Position numbers and translations under genes: made by a program. DNA of 17,993 nucleotides from the NCBI RefSeq assembly GCF_001949145.1, contig NW_019091445.1, forward strand, positions 349,531 through 367,523, in the 5' to 3' direction. Source of the stretch: Acanthaster planci. Taxonomy: Eukaryota; Echinodermata; Asteroidea; Valvatida; Acanthasteridae. This document shows positions 1 to 9,012 of the stretch, piece after piece. Each line of letters starts with the position of its first letter. Position 1 is the stretch's first letter. The notes beneath the pieces were generated by a model that did no database searches, had not been told where the DNA came from, and saw only the letters and a list, made by a program, of their open reading frames with translations.

Positions 1-2945
1 TCGATGTATCTTTGTAGCACTATTCAAATGCTATTTTTGTACAGGGACTTTGAAAGATACATCTCGTTATGGGGTGTTTCAAGTTTTTGTATTTAAGAAA
101 TTGTATTTTTCTTATTTTGGGAGAATTTCCCTGATTGTCCCACAGAAAAGTTACTTAATTGCACTGAAATTTCTTTTTGGGGATCTGTTGTAATATTGCA
201 CCATGAATGTAGCATATTTTAAAACATTCCGTTGGCCTTTCTATTTTTATGGAGAAAAAACAAATTACTATTTCAAGAAACTATTATAGCTGATTTTTCA
301 TCTTCAAACAGTAACTTACAGTAGAAGTATATTTTCAGTTATGAAAATGTAAATAAAACTATTTCAATTGTCATTCAAAAGAAAAGAGTCATTTTTAGAT
401 AAACCTTTCTCTATGAATTTTTTTTTTTTTGGTTGGTGCAGTTCCTTGCTTTTATATATCACAATTGCACGTTTGAAGAAGAAAGTAATTAATGAGAATT
501 TGAATGGCGAAAGTGATGAGAAACGGCACATTAACAACATTAAGAAACCAGCATAATATTCAGAATTAAGTTGAAAAAAATAAGAAAATCTATTTTCCAA
601 TTTTGCAAAAGTATTTCCAAAGCTGATATGTAATTTTTGTTCAGAAATGTAAATGTTGCTACAATGAAATATATGTTCCAATTTGTCAGACGATGTAGTT
701 CTGCTGTTGTAAAGCGTTGTATAATGAAAACACTGCAATGCTCAACTTGTCCTGAGTTGGGTTCTATTGCTGTAAACGTCTTTTACAAAGGAGATAGGAT
801 TAATTTGTTGGTTCAGTACAAGAGGATTATAGTGGTAGGACAATGGCGAAACAATGTAACTTGACCTTTGGCTTTTTTGAGATCCTGGGTAACTGAGGGA
901 TACTGTTTCCATTGAGCAAGATTGAAATCTCGCAGAGTACTGTAACGAAAAGCCTTTTTGGTGTCTGATTAGAATACATTTTGTGTGTTTGCTCATGGCT
1001 CATGGCGTGCTGAGAATTTGGCTTGTTCTTTTCTTAACCAGGACTCTTTTGTTAAGTTGGATAGGCTTGAGCTGAACTCAGTGTGCAGTCTTTAGATCAG
1101 TCATTTACATTTGAATTATCTTGTATCACCAGAGAATGGAGGGCACTCCCTTACATTCCTTCTTTTGAAAATTGGGTTGGGCACTCTGTATAAAAACTAG
1201 AGCCCACTATTGCCTGTCGAAGATTTGCGACTGCCGGTGTGCTGGCAAAGGCAACATGCTGTTTGATTTGTTTCTGTTGCATGTACATGCATGAATGCCA
1301 CTTCTGAAACATGTGGATATCCTGGCAAATTCTGTAAGTTTATTTTCTATCTTCATGCATTTGTGCCCCATGCCTCATCTCAGCCGTGCCTGTAGCTCCT
1401 GTAGTTCTGTTATTTTTGTATAAATTACTGCTTTTGCTGTATAATTGTAGATGCAGTAAGGAGTACTGATCAAACTGTTTAAAGATGGCACTTGATTCGG
1501 TTACTTGCTGGCTAGAGCCACAAGCCAATTAGATTGTGAATTACAGCCGAGAAACTTGTTGGGCTGATTCAACGATTTGAATCCATGCTGTCAAATTGTA
1601 AATATTTGAAATGATGCAATTATTTTTGTTCATTAACTAAATGCCAGAGACCAGTTAGCCAATGGCGAATTTAAAAATAGTTCTTTTCTGTTTAGTTGAT
1701 TTGTTTGTGTGTGTGTGTTCCCCTACTGGTGGAGTCCTAATTAAAGGGATTTAGTTACAGTACTTATCCAACAGGGGGCGACTCCAACCCCCCCTACAGA
1801 TTTTTCTCAAACAAAGAATACTTCACGGGAAAGAGTAATTGGTATATTTATTTATCAAATATTAGCACCTAACCCTCAGAAAACAAAACCATGAAATATA
1901 AGCAAGGATGTGAGGACCGCGAGTAAGGCTTTTGATGTTTTTTCTCCTTCAACATCATGTTGAACGAGGCAGCCCGAATCCGGATTCACTTTTGAATTCC
2001 CCCCCCCAACACACACACACACATAACAGATGTTGCACACCAAGTAATATCAAACGTAGCTGCAGCTGTACTGCCACAATATTTATAATTTTACGGAGAA
2101 TGTATTTGCTGGTATTCAATGCAACAGTTGTGTAGATGCACTGCAATTCAAAGACCTCTTTTTTTCTAAATGTGGTCTCAAGTCATCATAAAGTTGATTT
2201 TGGCTAATTATGATTTATACAACATAGCAGCAAAAAGTGTTTTGATTACGTTTGTACACACTTAAAGCTAAATAATTTTCCATATCGACAAATTTTAAAG
2301 TTGGGATTACTCTGTTTGTTTATGAATCGTACATCAGACAGTTTCAAACTATGACCGAAATATACTTGTGAAGAGCTGATAAATAAACTAAAATGATACT
2401 GATCCTTCCCCTCCCCTTTGGGAATTTTCGAAAATGGCAGAATACATTTTGAAAAGCTATTTTGGGGAGACCAAAAAGTAAAACAATTCGGTTGGTGGAT
2501 TTCGTTTTGTTAGACATATTGCCTGCAGAATCGATCTTCTTTCAAAAAGGTGCTTAATCTTTTTTTGAAAATAAAGCTTTGATTTAAATTGCGGTAGCTC
2601 ACATTATCGACAGGCTCTCAACCCTTTAAGATTTGTGACGAACAAAAGTTAAAAGGCTTACTGTACCATCTTTAAGGGACTTTAACGAATGTTTGTGAAC
2701 AAGATTATTAGCTGATTACTTTACAAGATGTCCATTGTAAATGGGAGACAGAATGCATATTTCAACTTATTTAAGCCTACTGATACTCAGGGTAAATGAC
2801 GTAAACTCTATTAAAAAAAATAAGTATTGAATAAAAAGGACTCCTGAACCCCAGTAGTAACGAAATCAAACCGTCCAGTCAGATTTCTTTCCTCCTGTGT
2901 TTTGGGTTCTGCTGTTCCATAAACGTTTTAACCTGTAAGCTACAG
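1..2945. other. Intergenic or intronic DNA, no gene supported
   Basis: I see no convincing coding sequence, RNA gene or transposon end in this AT-rich stretch. Open frames on both strands are short, low in complexity and lack recognisable motifs; the longest, about 124 codons on the minus strand at 364-738, is rich in Phe, Lys and Ser as expected of translated AT-rich noncoding DNA. Simple-sequence landmarks are a T13 run at 418-430, a (GT)6 at 1707-1718, and C9 followed by (AC)7 at 1999-2022. Homopolymers and dinucleotide runs of this type are typical of animal noncoding DNA. Confidence 0.6.
1999..2022. repeat. Compound microsatellite C9-(AC)7
   Basis: A run of nine C is followed after one A by seven AC dinucleotides. 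The minus-strand reading gives the Cys-Val run of an otherwise unremarkable open frame, so that frame should not be taken as a gene. Length polymorphism is likely. Confidence 0.9.
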
Positions 2946-3044
2946 TCATCGATATAAAGTAATACATAAACACATGTGCAGCAAAGTTGGGGGGGGGGTA
3001 GCATTTCCCAGGCGGACAGAATTATGGCGGGTGGGCACTTTTAC

Positions 3045-3360
3045 CTCGATAATTTGGCCTCCAGGCACTTTCACCAGAAGACAATTGCGTGTATTCGTCT
3101 GTTGCACAAGGATAGGTTTTCTCCAGGCCACCGTACCAGCAGAGGTCACCTCTCGGAAACTCGCTTTGTTGAAATCAAATTGCCATAGCGCGGACAAAAA
3201 ATTGTATGCACAATGGTAACTGATGACTTGTCTTCCAAAGAATTGTGAGTGGAATTTGGACGTGGTAACCCCAATGTCGACAGTTTGTGACGCCAAATCA
3301 AACTTTTTCCTCCAAAACCTCCTCCAGTTGTCCAAATGGTGACGATGACTATTTGATGCA
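3045..3360 (-). other. Candidate protein-coding exon, possibly CUB-like
   Basis: The minus strand is open for about 145 codons over 2946-3383, long for such AT-rich surroundings and locally richer in G+C. On the minus strand a good 5' splice-site look-alike (GAG/GTAAAA) lies at 3045/3044, and a possible acceptor ends in TATCAG at 3361. Residues near the end of the putative exon include NCLLVKVPGGQIIEVKVP. That pattern (Cys, hydrophobic beta strand, Pro-Gly, Ile-Ile-Glu-hydrophobic) is reminiscent of the first Cys and following strands of CUB domains in secreted or membrane animal proteins. The resemblance is my inference and is weak: no second conserved Cys and no neighbouring exon were found. 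The poly-G run at 2989-2998 lies past the donor and would be intronic. It may simply be a chance open frame. Confidence 0.28.
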
Positions 3361-4413
3361 CTGATATTCCAGGTAAGAACCATACAAAATAATTACCTGA
3401 AGCATTTCACTGATTGCCAAGTTACACCTATTCGATATAGGCCTGCGAATATATCTGCTCACGTTAACTTTCCCTTTTTGCTAAGCGCTGCAGTTTGCTG
3501 AGCGTTCCTGTTGTTTGTATTTCTTTTTTTTTCTTTTTGTTGTTTGGAGCATTTGTTGTCTTATACCCTGCAGCTTTCATATTTCTTTGCAAACTGTTTC
3601 TATCGAATTATTCGAAAGCATCGACTTCGGGAAGAAAAAACAAGCCTCGCGGGGCATTATGTTTGCAAATTAAGTTTAAGGGTTTGAAACCTTTAAGGGT
3701 TAGTGGGTTACGATACATTGTCGCCATGGTAAAATACACTTATATTCTCTGCTCAAACGGTAATAAGTTTGAAACAGACTTGGACAACCACTCTTAAAAA
3801 TATGTGGCGAATTACTGATGCAGGGTTTCGAAATATCTGCCATTTCAATCTGGAAGTCAAGAACTGCATATTAATCAACCCTTCAACACTTTACAATTAA
3901 TTCCTTTTCAAGGGTCAGCGGCGAAACATTACTTGAGCAAGTCCTAAGCATCTATCTGAAATTGCTATTGTCAACTCGAGAAACTGGGAAGTGCATCATT
4001 CTATTTGCTATATTAACCTGTCCCGACTACCCAAAAAGAAAACAAACAAAACCAATGCCGTTTACAAGGTCCCTCCTGGCATCAGTTTAAATTCTACTTG
4101 TGAGAAGTCGATTTGTGAAGGATGGAATTTCTGAAATGTAAATGTAAAAAAATCAACCTTTTGCCCTCCATTGACGAGACGATTTCAATTACACGTAATA
4201 CCTGAAATAAGGTTTTTACAACACCCAATAAGAGACAAGCAAAAGACAACGAAAAAAATCTCCCTTGTTTCTTACTTTTGCCGATTTATATCTGTTTGGA
4301 GTTGGCAAAAGATATTAAAACGGTAAAAATCCACTGCAAACTACAAACTGGTGGGTGCCTTATCTACTGCCTGTGCTTTATGTATGTTGGTGAGTACTGT
4401 ATCAAGACTCGTA

Positions 4414-4603
4414 TTTTTTTGGGGGGGGGGTTCATGCAGTTTCATCTTTCAACCAAATTAGTGTTTGGCTACAGCAGTGCAAAGACCCCTAAAGTCTGTT
4501 CATCAACTTTTTTTGTTGCGTAGTTCTATTATTAGGTCTTACTTGGCTCTTTGCTTTTCTCGGACTGTTTTGCTGTTGTTCATACGACCCCCCCCAAAAA
4601 AAA
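4414..4603. repeat. Inverted homopolymer blocks (T7G10 ... C8A8)
   Basis: T7G10 at 4414-4430 and C8A8 at 4588-4603 are inverse copies enclosing about 157 bp. Sequences just outside and just inside the blocks do not continue the inverted homology, so a transposon end is not demonstrated. Chance pairing of two homopolymer tracts is the simplest reading. A small inverted-repeat element with slippage-prone ends is the alternative. Confidence 0.4.
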
Positions 4604-4668
4604 GTGTTGGCTTTTGGTTTTTAAAGACAAACACCAAATGGCGGCTTTTCATTTCTTATTTTGAATGA

Positions 4669-4696
4669 CAGCAATTTGTAAGTTCACAAATTGCTG
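4669..4696. repeat. Perfect 11-bp inverted repeat with 6-nt loop
   Basis: CAGCAATTTGT is followed after AAGTTC by its exact reverse complement ACAAATTGCTG. The pairing stops immediately outside the arms. No U-tract or coding neighbour suggests a terminator or a processed RNA, so it is recorded only as a structural palindrome. Confidence 0.8.
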
Positions 4697-6402
4697 CACT
4701 GATTCCCCAAAACCCCTAAACATGGTTAAATTTTCTGTTGAAATGGAAATGAGGAAAATGCGAGAGACCTATTTAAAATGATGACGATTTCCCCTTAAAA
4801 AGAGAGGGGGAATCACAAACGTCGATTTGGGTTCAATCCACTAGGTGCGAAGCTACAGCGTGCAGACAGCCATAAGTTGACCCGCTGCAGCACATGCATG
4901 CCCGACAACAGTCATACATAAAATAGCACACTATCGCTCAGCAACCATTTAAAGGTAGTTCTGATGCAAAGCTTCCAATACTAATAGTTTTTGAAGATGT
5001 ACTGGAAGTCATGTAAAATGTTATTTGATAATATTTCTGGTCTTAAGAGCGGACCGTATAATTCCAAGGAACTTTGTGTTCTCGATGAGTAATTTATGCA
5101 ACTCAAAGCTATCCATTCCTGCGAAAATCAATAGAAACATTAATCCAATCACCTCAAACAATTGCAATTTTGTTATTACCTTGTAAACATGCTTAAAAGA
5201 TAAGCAATATGTCCAGTTGAATGTTAAGCTGTTAAATACGAACAAAGAATCAGTTTTATAAATAGTACATAATCTGAAGTAAACTGTGGCTAAAACTTAA
5301 ACAAGCAACATGTTTAAAATGCAATGCGGTATCTTTACACGAGTTGTAACTATGCGTGCATACACCCTCTAAGAGCAAACGACATTGCCTCTAGTTTCCT
5401 TTAGTTTCCATTTTTTTTAAAAAGGGTATTTTCTGTCAGTCTCCGGCAGCTAACAACTCTGAAAACTTCGCCTACGATCGAACACTTCTGCCTCTGTTTT
5501 TTGGGAAAGTATTTGTAATCTTGGGGTCGAACTAAACGTTTTAGATATCCTTTATAGGTAGCTATGTAATACCAATAACATCAGGTAACCACACACCATT
5601 CACTGAAATTTCTTACCTATGCATGCGATATACCCTAATGCCTACACTATATGCACCGTTTGTTATGAATCTTCTGGTAATATAAAAAGATTATTTTCAA
5701 CATGTGGCGTAGCACGCTAAAGCACTGTATGTATTGGCTTACTACAGTGACCTTGTGCGGCCTGAAATTAACAATAGCTATTGAAAGTCCTTTGTGGGCA
5801 ACATTACAATGTGGGGGTTTGTCCATTTAGCTCGGAGGTAGGCAACTAAAAACAGCTCAGAAAACTCCACTTTCACAAATGGGGGTTAGCAGACAAGAAC
5901 CACTCAACGCACTTTCTCGGTCTGGTTAACAAAATAATGTGGACGGTCTGTTTTCAAATCTCGGTGAGATACCTACTGGTCTTCGTGAAATTATGGTTGG
6001 AAACAAGTTGTGAATGGTGGGCCCATACTACTAGATGTACACCATGTGATCTGCCTACCAATATGACTTAAAAGCCCATTTCAACGATGCAAGTTTGTTT
6101 TGCTCGAGCATTAGAAAGATCAAATCTAGTGTCTTGTATTGATGCATGCCTCACTAAGTTTGACATCCTGATGAAAATTGATTTGATTCAGGAAAAAATA
6201 TGTGGAGGCGTTCTGTTGCTTTCTGGTATTGTATAAAGGCTCTAGCGACTTGTACTTCATTTCCACCAAGTGGCTCACAAATTTCATGCCCTAAATGTCT
6301 ACAGTGCACGAGCATTCAGTTAATCTTTGAGCGTAATCACACTTTTTTATGAATGGCAAAGCAATATGTTCAAAATCACTTCGAACAGTGCCTTCTCTAT
6401 AG

Positions 6403-6464
6403 GTGTTGGTCGTTCAAGAACTCTCTAGCGTGAGCCTTTTCGCCGCTGATCCAGCAACACCCAG
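6403..6464 (+). other. Candidate 62-bp internal exon
   Basis: The stretch is bounded by an acceptor-like CCTTCTCTATAG on the left and a near-consensus donor CCAG/GTAAGA on the right. Only one of the three plus-strand frames is open throughout, starting VLVVQELSSVSLFAADPATP; the other two hit stops. Internal exons of this size occur in animal genes. No flanking exon of a compatible gene was found, so this may be a chance coincidence of splice-like signals. Confidence 0.22.
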
Positions 6465-7181
6465 GTAAGAACGTTTTGCTCCAAAATTCCTCACTCTTTG
6501 TACCTTTTTCTGTTAGGAACCCTCACAGGGCTTATAATCATAGTACACAAGGATAATGGAATTTTAATTCATTTTTGAGTGGTTTTATGATCATAGTATT
6601 TGGACTCTTTTGTGGTAGATTGCTGTGTCGCATACGTTATAATTATACATGTACTTACATACACATTGCACGTTGTGTTGCATTTACGCAGGGCGTGGAG
6701 TGCACAGCAGGCCTCGTGAGTATGAGATCGCACTGTGCACTGAACTCAGGGCTGTGTACGACTTACATTGGTGGGTCATGGCTGTCATTGTTTTCTACGG
6801 CTAGCTTAGTTTACCAGATGGGATATGCCGTGTAGATTTTATGTAGTGTTCATTCCATGCAAATACCCATGTTGCAGTTCCATAATACCTGTGTTTGTGC
6901 TATTGAGAATGTTATTTATCATGCCGCTTTTATGAATTATGTTTTGGCGTTAGCTCGAGGTTTTGGAGGAACTTGCCCTTCAAGTTTCTGCAGCACTTAC
7001 ATCACTGCCAAGCCATCACACCAGGTTAATTTAATACAAAGTGTTAATTCTATTTTTAGTTACACACCTTACCAAACCACATTGTGTACACTAGCTTTAT
7101 AAATGTAGTAAATATGTTGTATTTTTATGTACAATAAGTATCTTGGGTTTAAACATTATGTAATTATTTTTCGTACAGGGA
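6465..7181. other. Intergenic or intronic DNA, no gene supported
   Basis: Two adjacent plus-strand open frames (6575-6835 and 6857-7102, 86 and 81 codons) are Cys-rich but have no recognisable motif, no splice continuity and no repeat signature. They are not called as genes. The stretch includes TACATGTAC, a word that recurs several times elsewhere in the window. Confidence 0.5.
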
Positions 7182-7706
7182 TGTAATACTTTACGTGAAG
7201 AAGCTTGGATTATTTACTGGGAGAAGCTTGGATATAGTTTACGTGAAGAAGCTCGGACATGAAAGCAACAAATAATTAAATTATCATCTGATTGGCATCC
7301 GGTTTCCGAATAATCTTTTGGGGGAGTTTGCTTAGAGGGTGCCTTGTCTTCTATCACAGGAGGGTGGATCTACCACCCCACTACCAGGGGCGGCTTAGAA
7401 TGACATGTCTGGTCACAGTATGGCGTCATAGACAGTATACACTGACCTCCAGATTTCTTCAATATTCCAGTTATCTTTGTTTTATCCCCTTGGTGTGAAA
7501 TATAATTTGTGGCTAAGGCTTGTGTTTGTAAATTGGTAACTGCTTATATTTCTAACAATTGGTCGCCCTTGTTGTGCATAGTGTGACTAGTATATGTTAA
7601 TTTTGGTTGACTTTGTATTTACCAAAACTCACCTGAGAAAGAGGTTGATATATATGCCTATTTGCATTAATAAAGATTCGTATTATTAGTTGAGCCGTCA
7701 CACACA
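7182..7706 (+). other. LTR-like or leader sequence upstream of gag remnant
   Basis: Immediately 5' of the gag-like reading frame the sequence has the order expected at the end of an LTR: a TATA-like TATATAT at 7649-7655, an AATAAA poly(A) signal at 7669-7674, and a CA-terminated CACACACA ending at 7706. A possible TG start (TGTAATAC) lies at 7182. Against this, the stretch shows no visible similarity to the putative 3' LTR at 13258-13646, and no tRNA primer-binding site is obvious before gag. It may be the LTR of a different element, unique DNA, or a diverged leader. Confidence 0.25.
7190..7258. repeat. Three tandem copies of a ~21-bp motif
   Basis: Copies at 7190-7210, 7213-7233 and 7238-7258 share the core GAAGAAGCTTGGA or close variants (GGAGAAGCTTGGA, GAAGAAGCTCGGA), each preceded by TTTAC. 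Spacing is 23 and 25 bp. If 7182-7706 really is an LTR, these would lie at the start of U3, where short direct repeats often bind regulators; that role is speculative. Confidence 0.8.
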
Positions 7707-7709
7707 AAG

Positions 7710-8169
7710 ATTGCCCTGCCAGAAAATGTGGCAGAAGCCATTCTGCAGTCGAACAAGGCCCTCGCTGATACGCTAGCTGATGCGTTTCAAAATTTACGGT
7801 ATCAAAGAGCTGTCACAGTCAATACAAAGTTTACTGGTTTTCTGCGGCACTCTGTGGATCAGATTTTAAAGTCTGTTATCAGAATGGCAGAATGACTTAA
7901 ATGCATATACTCGTCAATTCGGTTTGTCTGACCAAGAAAAGATAAGCACTGCACTTGATTACCTCAGAGACGTTGCCAAAGAGGAAGTTATGTGTTGTCC
8001 GCCCCAAGGAGACATGTGGGTAAAACGTGAATCACCGCTAGTCCGAAGACAGTGCAGTCATTAACCAAAGCCTTGTATCCCCACGTCAACTCGAAGACGA
8101 AAGTCTCGCGGACTTTAGTCGTTGTCTTTTTCGGCTGTATGGCAAAATGGAGAGTGCGTCTAACGCCGA
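7710..8169 (+). pseudogene. gag: Ty3/gypsy-type retrotransposon gag (capsid) remnant
   Basis: This is a decayed Gag structural protein gene, which in intact elements forms the cytoplasmic particle that packages element RNA. The first piece is open in frame 3 from 7710 (ALPENVAEAILQSNKAL...) to TGA at 7893. Homology continues in frame 1 after an indel near 7870-7885, with WQNDLNAYTRQFGLSDQEK and a following A-L-D-Y-L-R-D-V-A segment; that matches the general Ty3-like capsid pattern (helical, aromatic Y plus L-x-D-x-E-K, then a Leu-rich helix). A further shift into frame 2 near 8063 gives QLEDESLADFSRCLF and LYGKMESASNAERRK, the usual late capsid helix with an E-S-L-x-D/E-F-S pattern. ATT at 7710 sits where an ATG would be expected, so the start codon may be mutated. 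The remnant stops at the junction with an unrelated repeat at 8170; no CCHC knuckle is seen. Confidence 0.72.
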
Positions 8170-8370
8170 AAGAAGGAAACAAAATGTCATGTACTTTAAT
8201 AGTTATTTATTTTCTTTAACTTTTAGACAGTTAGGCCTAATCTTTATCATGCCTGTTGACTGTCTTTTTTAATACCCTTGATGATACTCCCTATACAAAG
8301 TTGCACACTGGAGCTTGTTGCGTCCCCCAGTCCTCGTTTCTGAGTGGATCTGCTCGGTAACACTCTGAGT
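8170..8370 (+). repeat. Unknown interspersed repeat, copy 1
   Basis: From AAGAAGGAAACAAAAT at 8170 to GCTCGGTAACACT near 8366 this stretch aligns collinearly with 14720-14886. Shared blocks include CCTGTTGACTGTC, AATACC and CTCGGTAACACT. Copy 2 lacks about 30 bp present here after CATGTA. Similarity starts abruptly at 8170, exactly where the gag homology ends, which suggests an insertion into gag. No terminal inverted repeats, tRNA-like promoter boxes or coding capacity are visible, so the class is unknown. It could be a fragment of a larger element whose right end is not defined. Confidence 0.65.
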
Positions 8371-9012
8371 AGTCAGCAGGATTGAAATTCATTCACTTTT
8401 AATTGGGGTGCGAGCAAAAATCAAATATGAAGGGTAAACGACAGTCGAACACAAACAGGGAATGGATCGGTGCAGACGGTTTGATTCCGTAGGTGTTACT
8501 GATCTACATCTTCTGACGGTCCTCTGCAGACAGTGGTGTTTTTGACCAACACTGTTGTTACACCTTCATCCTTCAAGTGCTGCAGCCTCGGAGAGTCCGT
8601 TTGCCATCAAAAGACCCTGATAGCTGCCGAAGAGTTATTTTCTACAGCAGTACTGTTCCAATTGTCGTCCTGCTATTATGACTGGTTCGATGTGCTTTAC
8701 TTGAAATGTTCTAGCCACTTTTGTGCTGTTTCTTGCTGAACTGTGCATGGAACTGGCTGCTCGACTGGTCAACTTCCATTGTCTGACTGTGGCAGTTTCC
8801 TGAGCTCTGTATGCCGTGTTGAACATTTTCAGAGTCTGTGTCGTCAGATGCCTGATTGCTCAGCACTGTCCACTAGAGCAGTGGGACTCCATGTTCACAC
8901 TGCGGCCGTTTGAACTGTTTTCTTCTTTGTTATTGGTAATGTACAGTAGTTGATGTGACTCTTTGCATTTGCTTCCTGTGATTTTAGAACAAAGCAGAAT
9001 TGTGCATATTTT
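8371..9012. other. Unresolved sequence between gag and RT remnants
   Basis: An intact element would have the gag C-terminus, protease and N-terminal reverse transcriptase here, but I recognise none of them: no D-T/S-G protease motif is seen in any frame. A minus-strand open stretch at 8711-8872 (53 codons, no Met needed) is hydrophilic and rich in Ser, Gln and Asp, reading for example SDDTDSENVQHG and MEVDQSSSQFHAQFSKKQ. It resembles a linker of some protein but has no assignable family. The region may be mostly insertion, continuing the repeat at 8170. Confidence 0.45.

Larger units (their letters stand above)
3384..6402. other. Intergenic or intronic DNA, no gene supported
   Basis: Both strands contain only short open frames without recognisable domains. 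Landmarks are a T7G10 block at 4414-4430, an opposite C8A8 block at 4588-4603, a perfect hairpin at 4669-4696, and a short C-rich/G-rich inverted pair around 4787-4814. A GGTTCAATCC string near 4829 resembles a tRNA B-box, but no A-box or cloverleaf surrounds it. Nothing in 4700-6400 could be assigned. Confidence 0.55.

Noticed and set aside
364-738. 124-codon minus-strand open frame
   Set aside because: Composition is that of translated AT-rich noncoding DNA, it includes the T13 run as a Lys stretch, and no motif or splice context supports it.
1955-2146. Open frames on both strands across the C9-(AC)7 repeat
   Set aside because: The Cys-Val and Thr-His runs come from the microsatellite; there is no other coding evidence.
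3328-3372. Plus-strand mini-exon between a pyrimidine-rich acceptor and CCAG/GTAAGA
   Set aside because: All three frames contain a stop codon within the 45 bp.
4820-4850. tRNA B-box look-alike GGTTCAATCC
   Set aside because: No A-box at the proper distance and no acceptor stem or cloverleaf can be drawn around it.
6575-7102. Two adjacent Cys-containing plus-strand open frames
   Set aside because: No shared frame, no family resemblance and no regulatory or splice context; kept as unassigned DNA.
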